A stretch of DNA of 64,000 bases. Source: JAWXCE01 sp034440495. GTDB lineage: Bacteria > Pseudomonadota > Alphaproteobacteria > Rhizobiales > Rhodomicrobiaceae. Where the stretch lies: contig JAWXCE010000062.1 in the NCBI GenBank assembly GCA_034440495.1, forward strand, positions 1 to 64,000. Direction: 5' to 3'. Shown one piece after another: positions 59,135 to 64,000 of this stretch; position 1 is the stretch's first letter, and every line of letters begins with the position of its first letter. The position numbers and the translations under genes were made by a program. The notes under the pieces were generated by a model. The model ran no database searches. It was not told the origin of the DNA and saw nothing but the letters and a program-made list of their open reading frames with translations.

Positions 59135-61579
59135 TCAGATTGCAGCAGTTACTTTCACCGGGATGAACTTATAGGCAGGTGTATGACTTTTCGGCTCATA
59201 ATGCCAAAGCGGAACCAGCGGCGAGGCTTCCGGAAAATAGGCAGCGGCGCAGCCTTCCGATATGGCATACCTCACGACACGAAAGCCTTTTACCTCCCTT
59301 ACGCTTTCATCGGTTGCCGCCGTGGTGAGATTGACAAATTGTCCATCTTTAAACCCTAGTCTGCGTATATCGCGATCATTCATAAACACGACCATCCGGG
59401 TGCCTTCTACGCCGCGAAACCTATCGCTGTAGCCATAAACGGTCGTATTGAATTGATCGTTGCTCCGGACAGTCGTCAGCCGCAGAATATCCCCGCCATC
59501 TTGCATTCGCGACGGCGTGTCGGGCGTAGCGGATTCCGGAATCAGGAAATTGGCCCGTCCGCTGGGCGTATGCCACTGGCGTTTTCTCGCAGCAACGGGG
59601 CGTGCAAATCCGCCCGGAGTGAAAAGACGCTTGTTGTAGTCCTTGAACATGACGTCCCAGGTTTTTTCCATTTCATCACGGATTTTGCCGTAATTACCCA
59701 CCCAGGCATCCCAGGGCACATTTCCGTTCTGGCCTAACGTGGCCTTAGCGAGTTCCGCCACAATTTTCGGTTCGGATAAAAGGTTGGCGCTGGCAGGCTC
59801 AACTTGGCCCTTCGAGCCGTGAAAATGCGCAGTCGAATCTTCCATGGAGACAGCCTGCTCGCCGCTCGCCTGCCGGTCGATTTCGCTGCGTCCAAGACAT
59901 GGCAGGATGTAGGAAACTTCCCCGTGAATGATATGGTTGCGATTGAGTTTAGTGGCGATTTGAACGGTTAGCGGAATTTTCCGCCACGCTGCCTCGACCT
60001 CGGGGAAGTCCGGAAGTGCCCGCACAAAATTGCCGCCAAGGGCTATGAATGCTTTTAGCTTTCCGTCGAGAACAGCCTGCGCCGCTTCGATTGTGTTCAT
60101 GCCTTTGTCGCGAGGCGCTTTGAAAACGTACTGAACTTCGAGCTTGTCAAGTGGGGCCAACTCAGGCTTTTCGGTAATGCCAACCGTCCGCTGTCCCTGA
60201 ACGTTAGAATGTCCGCGAACCGGGATGACATTGCCGCCGGGTTTGCCGATATTCCCCCTCAGCAACAAAAGGTTACAAATCATGTGCACATTTTGAGTGC
60301 CTTTGATCTGTTGCGTAACTCCCATGCCGTATATGCCGAGGCAAGCCTTGGATTTAGCGTAAGTATTCGCCGCTTGCTCTATCTGCGTTCTCCCGAGGCC
60401 CGAGCCTTGCTCGATCATCTCCCAGGTTGTATTGCGGCAATAGTTTGCGAATTCCTCAAATCCGTGGGTGTGCTGTTCGATAAAAGACACATCGATCACA
60501 CGGGCGCGTCCGGCGTCGCGGGCTGCGTCGTCAAGCGCGATTACGGCTTTGCAGACGCCAGTCAACGCGGGAATGTCGCCCCCGACTTTGATCAGATTAT
60601 ACTGCGTCGCTATCGTTGTTTCGGACAGCGTCAGCATTTCAACAGGGCTTTGTGGATTCGTGAAACGCTCCAGACCGCGCTCTCGCATCGGGTTAAAAAC
60701 GATGAAACCTACACCCCGTTTGCGCACTGTTTGAAACTCGTGGAGAATGCGCGGGCTGTTAGTCCCCGGATTCTGGCCGATATGGATAATCAGATCGCAA
60801 TGTTTGAAGTCTTCCAGCGTGCCAGTGCCAACCGATACGCCAATGCTTTCCGGCAATCCTACAGAGGTGCTTTCATGGCACATGTTAGAACTGTCCGGCA
60901 GGTTGTTATGCCCATACATCCGGGCAAATAACTGAAACATGTAGGATGTTTCCAGCGCCGCTCGCCCCGAGGTATAGAAAACCGTTTCCTTCGGGTTAAA
61001 ACTTTTGAGACGTTCGCCGATATCGCGGAATGCATCGGCCCAGGAAACCTTTACGTATTTATCGCTGGTCGCGTCCCATCTTAAAGGATCGGTTATCCGC
61101 CCCTGCTTTTCCAGGTCGAAATCGGTCCAGGCTTCAAGCTCCTTGCATGTGTGCCGCGCAAAAAACTCCGGCTTGATGCGTTCAGAGGTTATCTCCCACG
61201 CCGTAGCCTTAGCGCCGTTCTCGCAAAACTCGAATGGGTGGTGATCCTTCGGCTTAGCCCATGCGCAGGACACGCACATAAACCCGCCAGGCTTATTTTG
61301 ATTCCAAAGGGTTGTGCTGCCGGTCATGGGAACCCCCTCGCGAGACAGGTGCGTCGCTACCGATTGCACAGACCCCCATCCGCCCGCTGGCCCTTCATAA
61401 GGCTTGATCTTAACTTCCGAAGTAAGCTTGGCGCCAGCCTCGCTTTTCTGCGCGAATGCCGTTTTCGTAAAAGACACCGAGGCGCCCGCAACCCCGGCTG
61501 TCGAGAGTACTTCGCGCCGGGTTACGTTGGACTGCACTCGCCCTTCCTGGTCGCCGGAGGGTTTGTCCTGTTCATCCAT
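59135..61579 (-). CDS. FdhF/YdeP-family molybdopterin oxidoreductase
   Basis: An 814-residue protein from ATG 61579 (a TTG precedes it by one codon). The N-terminus TRREVLSTAGVAGASVSFTK is twin-arginine-like, so it may be exported to the periplasm. The core is a molybdopterin-bis-guanine-dinucleotide oxidoreductase; it has CVSCAWAKPKDHHPFEFCEN near its start, as in YdeP, and not the full four-Cys motif of classical formate dehydrogenases. Other marks are TSGRAALETSYMFQLFARMY, GQNPGTNSPRILHE and a C-terminal RSNDQFNTTVYGYSDR. The substrate is unknown. The RclC-like gene follows by 35 bases. Confidence 0.88.
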   Translation of the reverse strand: MDEQDKPSGDQEGRVQSNVTRREVLSTAGVAGASVSFTKTAFAQKSEAGAKLTSEVKIKPYEGPAGGWGSVQSVATHLSREGVPMTGSTTLWNQNKPGGFMCVSCAWAKPKDHHPFEFCENGAKATAWEITSERIKPEFFARHTCKELEAWTDFDLEKQGRITDPLRWDATSDKYVKVSWADAFRDIGERLKSFNPKETVFYTSGRAALETSYMFQLFARMYGHNNLPDSSNMCHESTSVGLPESIGVSVGTGTLEDFKHCDLIIHIGQNPGTNSPRILHEFQTVRKRGVGFIVFNPMRERGLERFTNPQSPVEMLTLSETTIATQYNLIKVGGDIPALTGVCKAVIALDDAARDAGRARVIDVSFIEQHTHGFEEFANYCRNTTWEMIEQGSGLGRTQIEQAANTYAKSKACLGIYGMGVTQQIKGTQNVHMICNLLLLRGNIGKPGGNVIPVRGHSNVQGQRTVGITEKPELAPLDKLEVQYVFKAPRDKGMNTIEAAQAVLDGKLKAFIALGGNFVRALPDFPEVEAAWRKIPLTVQIATKLNRNHIIHGEVSYILPCLGRSEIDRQASGEQAVSMEDSTAHFHGSKGQVEPASANLLSEPKIVAELAKATLGQNGNVPWDAWVGNYGKIRDEMEKTWDVMFKDYNKRLFTPGGFARPVAARKRQWHTPSGRANFLIPESATPDTPSRMQDGGDILRLTTVRSNDQFNTTVYGYSDRFRGVEGTRMVVFMNDRDIRRLGFKDGQFVNLTTAATDESVREVKGFRVVRYAISEGCAAAYFPEASPLVPLWHYEPKSHTPAYKFIPVKVTAAI

Positions 61580-61712
61580 CAATGGAGCCGCCTATCACAA
61601 CTGTTGCACTTTGCTGATTACGCCGCCCTTGTTCATAAGGTTCCTTGCGTATTCTATAATGCTGGTGTTGTAAGCGTCTGGGGGTTCTAGTGAGTGCGGG
61701 CGGGCGTTTACA

Positions 61713-61797
61713 TGGTGCGGGCGGAGGGACTTGAACCCCCACGACTTGCGTCGCTGGTACCTAAAACCAGTGCGTCTACCAATTCCGCCACGCCCGC
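61713..61797 (-). tRNA. tRNA-Leu (UAG)
   Basis: An 85-base class II tRNA with encoded CCA. The acceptor arms are GCGGGCG and CGCCCGC with discriminator A. The anticodon stem CTGGT/ACCAG carries loop TTTAGGT, so the anticodon is UAG. A variable arm follows. Confidence 0.96.
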
Positions 61798-62095
61798 TGA
61801 GGTCAACGACATTTAAGCGCTTCACGGGGCCGCGTCTATAGCCTCGCGTACTTCCTAAAAAATTTACGTGGAATGCCTTTTATTCTGAAAAGGGTAAAAG
61901 ACATTTGCCATGTTTTAAAGGCACTACAGTTAGCCTTTTAAACGTGGTTCGCAAATAAAAACTTCCTATGGATTGATGTTAAACGAGTATTTCCGCTGTT
62001 AGCCCCGTTGTGTTTCTCTGCCGTCGTCAAAGTCCATTGACAACATGAAATTGACAATCCGGCATCACCGGGCGTCTTCTCAAAAAGGTAACATA
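61798..62095. other. intergenic stretch, no gene seen
   Basis: A 298-base AT-rich gap between tRNA-Leu and the secreted protein gene. It should hold promoters in both directions. I found no clear consensus, repeat or RNA in it. Confidence 0.4.
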
Positions 62096-63259
62096 ATGAA
62101 AACCAGAATTTTGGCGGCATGTATGATTGCCGCCGCAACCCTGGGCGCTAGCGCGTCGGACGGGCTTAAAGAAGCCGCGGACATTCAAGCGCTTGAAGCG
62201 AAAGAGTCGGGGCGTGCCAGTTATTCGCCGACTACCGCCGTCAAATTTAAAGCCAGCGACAACGTCTATCTCAGAAGCACGCTCGCAGTTGACTTCACTT
62301 ACAACAAGGCCACCGCAACCTTGCCGCTGTTTCGCGGCCTGTCGCCTAAGGGAGAGGATGTATATTACATCATTACAGAATCTTCTGATTTCAAAGTGGC
62401 CGAAAAGCTGGGCGTAAACTACGCGCCAAAGATGAAAAATATCGTCGGCACTGAAGGTGCTCAGTTGGTAACGCTTGAAAAGGGGCTCGTCAAGTTTAAG
62501 GGCGACGTTGATTTCTCGCCAAAATACGAGGTGAAGGCTGGTTCGCCTGCGCCGTTTCCGCCTACCGTCGCCAAGCCGGGCGCTGTCGCCGACGGCGAAT
62601 GGTCATCCATGGCCGTCATGCCAAGCGGCAATGTTCTGAACATTCAGCTCGTGCAGAACAAGTCCGGGGCACATGACCGGTTGAAATCCATTGACTTGAA
62701 AAAAATGGCTGTGACTTTGTCCGTGCTGGACGGCTTCCAGGACGGTAAGCAATATTTCTATCACCTCGTCACGGACGTTTCGGCTGACGTGCCAGCCGTG
62801 CTAGAGCAGGGCGTTTATGCGCCTAAACTTGCGCTCATCCCGGCTTTCGGCAAATCGGAACCGTCCGATAAATCCGCTTTGTTGGGCTTTTCGCCTGTGG
62901 TGAACGGTATCTCGGATGTGAAAAACCCGGAATTTCAAGGCTTTGAGGCGTCGCTCGCGAACGGCGGAATCGACCCGATCAACGTCTTCCCTATCGGCCC
63001 TAAAAACGATGACCCATCGGAGAGCAACAATTACAGCCCGCTCTGGGACGCGCATGTGGTCGCCTGGACGCCAGAGGCGGTGAAAGCAGGCAAAGTGCGC
63101 CGCATAAAATCTTTTGAGGACTTGAAAGAGCTTGCCGAGGCCAAGCTGATAACCAGCGCAAACCCCGACGCGCCCGGCAACCCGTGGCTGTTCGGCCTGA
63201 AGCCGCTTAAAGTTACGATCAACTGCCCCGTGATCGTACACCCAGCCACTGTGAAATAA
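62096..63259 (+). CDS. secreted protein of unknown function
   Basis: A 387-residue protein. ATG 62096 has a ribosome-binding site (AAGGT) and gives a signal peptide (MKTRILAACMIAAATLGASA). An in-frame ATG at 62045 would hide it. The mature protein has two similar halves: FTYNKATATLPLFRGLSPKG and then VYYIITESSDF in the first, KKMAVTLSVLDGFQDGKQYF and YHLVTDVS in the second. A third part has NNYSPLWDAHVVAWTPEA and NCPVIVHP. The repeated plan suggests a duplicated beta domain. I cannot name the family with confidence; it is probably periplasmic. Confidence 0.75.
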   Translation: MKTRILAACMIAAATLGASASDGLKEAADIQALEAKESGRASYSPTTAVKFKASDNVYLRSTLAVDFTYNKATATLPLFRGLSPKGEDVYYIITESSDFKVAEKLGVNYAPKMKNIVGTEGAQLVTLEKGLVKFKGDVDFSPKYEVKAGSPAPFPPTVAKPGAVADGEWSSMAVMPSGNVLNIQLVQNKSGAHDRLKSIDLKKMAVTLSVLDGFQDGKQYFYHLVTDVSADVPAVLEQGVYAPKLALIPAFGKSEPSDKSALLGFSPVVNGISDVKNPEFQGFEASLANGGIDPINVFPIGPKNDDPSESNNYSPLWDAHVVAWTPEAVKAGKVRRIKSFEDLKELAEAKLITSANPDAPGNPWLFGLKPLKVTINCPVIVHPATVK

Positions 63260-63387
63260 CCGCCGCAGTTCGTCGTGGGAACTCTGCCCATTTGAGGCCG
63301 AGCATCGACAAGGCCCTTTTAAAATATCCCGATAAAGGCAGCTTTGCGCCGCCTTTATTCGTAAGTAAACGATAGCTAATAACAATT

Positions 63388-64000
63388 TTATCTGAAGTTA
63401 ACTACGCCATCTTTAGTTTGCACCTGGTTTGCGTACTTTAAATGGCCTTTGTCATTAAAAAACATTCCCGTAGATATGTTCTCTTGAGAAATCACTGTGC
63501 GCGGAACCCTGTTTACGTTAACAACTTTTACTTTTTCAGTATTAAGTTTAATAAGCCGTTCTGATGTCATTCCTCTTAAGTCAGCGTATTGAGGATTGCC
63601 AGCATTCTGATTTCCAACTTCGCGCATCCATCGCGAAACATCATCAACGGCAACGTAATGCCCAGCTAAAGTACGGTCGAGCATGTTTGACTTGCTTTCC
63701 GTCTTGCCCTCATTACCTGCATTGCGAATTGTTGCACGTGACTCGCCAGCCGTAATTGTCCCGCCATAAACCACCAGATTATTGGGTACACTTAGCGTGA
63801 TCTGCCCAGAGTGTTGTACGCGAAAGAGGTCTTGAATTTTTTTAGCCACATCGGAGTTCGCATCTTGCCCCGCAGCGCGCAGATTAGAAAAATTCGCATT
63901 CGTAGAAGCCGCGTTCACTTGTTTTAACGCGGGCTTTATTTTGACGTTAATTGCCTCAACATTCGCGGTTGGCACTTTTGCATAGACCGGAACTGGACCG
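63388..64000 (-). CDS. AT-rich protein of unknown function, cut by the window end
   Basis: The frame ends at 63388 and is open to the window edge through a GTG at 63975, so the true start is probably outside. At least 204 residues are visible. The part next to the edge (PVPVYAKVPTANVEA) could follow a signal peptide. The rest is polar, with IQDLFRVQHSGQITLSVPNN and VVDDVS-type segments such as HYVAVDDVSRWMREVG. No family is recognised. GC content is clearly lower than in the neighbour at 62096-63259. Confidence 0.55.
   Translation of the reverse strand, partial: GPVPVYAKVPTANVEAINVKIKPALKQVNAASTNANFSNLRAAGQDANSDVAKKIQDLFRVQHSGQITLSVPNNLVVYGGTITAGESRATIRNAGNEGKTESKSNMLDRTLAGHYVAVDDVSRWMREVGNQNAGNPQYADLRGMTSERLIKLNTEKVKVVNVNRVPRTVISQENISTGMFFNDKGHLKYANQVQTKDGVVNFR

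Noticed and set aside
61595..61825. A 76-residue minus-strand frame
   Set aside because: It runs through tRNA-Leu and is not protein-like.
1..64000. CRISPR arrays
   Set aside because: No regular series of direct repeats with spacers of equal length was seen; the only tandem array is the 9-bp coding repeat at 51481-51525.
1..64000. Insertion sequences with transposase genes
   Set aside because: No DDE or HUH transposase was recognised; the only recombinase is the island integrase.

Overview
The window looks like the chromosome of an alphaproteobacterium, most likely Hyphomicrobiales (Rhizobiales) or a close relative. The signs are the eno - ftsB-like - pdhA - pdhB - pdhC order with a lipoyl domain fused to E1 beta, the tig - clpP - clpX - lon block, DUF1236 and Omp31-like envelope proteins, and alphaproteobacterial forms of NuoA-F. 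Core genes are GC-rich; several embedded orphan genes are clearly AT-richer. I cannot name a genus.

Layout. 1-7134 (minus): pyruvate dehydrogenase genes pdhA, pdhB and the start of pdhC with three unrelated genes between them, then an FtsB-like gene, a small secreted protein and enolase. 7232-11096: queuosine genes queC, queE, queD and queF with a DUF779 gene and a DUF1835 gene; queE carries an in-frame palindromic insertion. 11271-22045: a TAXI-like binding protein and an SDR, a Cys-rich secreted protein, a housekeeping run tmk - holB - metG - tatD-like - MBL hydrolase, a DD-carboxypeptidase and RlpA. 22275-26323: a YdiJ-type FAD/Fe-S oxidoreductase with a GntR/FCD regulator. 26528-32584: a 6-kb integrative element in tRNA-Ser(UGA), bounded by a 15-bp direct repeat, with integrase, AlpA-like protein, primase-like and RecA/RepA-like ATPase genes but no packaging genes. 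32740-38411: aldehyde dehydrogenase, DUF2293, an orthocaspase operon and an AI-2E family permease.

38535-47944 (minus): nuoA-F of respiratory complex I, interrupted by a cupin, a small membrane protein, an unknown acidic protein, a methyltransferase, an AT-rich membrane protein, a GT8 glycosyltransferase, another small membrane protein and a TauE/SafE permease; nuoG-N do not follow. 48127-51717: secreted DUF1236 and glycine-rich proteins, tRNA-Asp and tRNA-Val, and two outer-membrane beta-barrels. 52022-58372: lon, clpX, clpP and tig, with an attenuator-like leader before lon. 58594-64000: an RclC-like (DUF417) gene and a YdeP/FdhF-like oxidoreductase, tRNA-Leu and two secreted proteins, the last cut by the window edge.

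Two things stand out. First, several genes (RclC-like, GT8, OmpA-like, the small gene after the caspase, perhaps an island gene) can each be restored by one- or two-base indels, some in homopolymer runs, and two glycine-rich genes carry an in-frame stop. This is either real decay or systematic sequence error, and reads should decide. Second, the 90-bp palindromic element inside queE resembles the protein-invading palindromic elements known from Rickettsia, and a related half copy lies near 13280. All function calls rest on motif recognition by eye; no database was searched.
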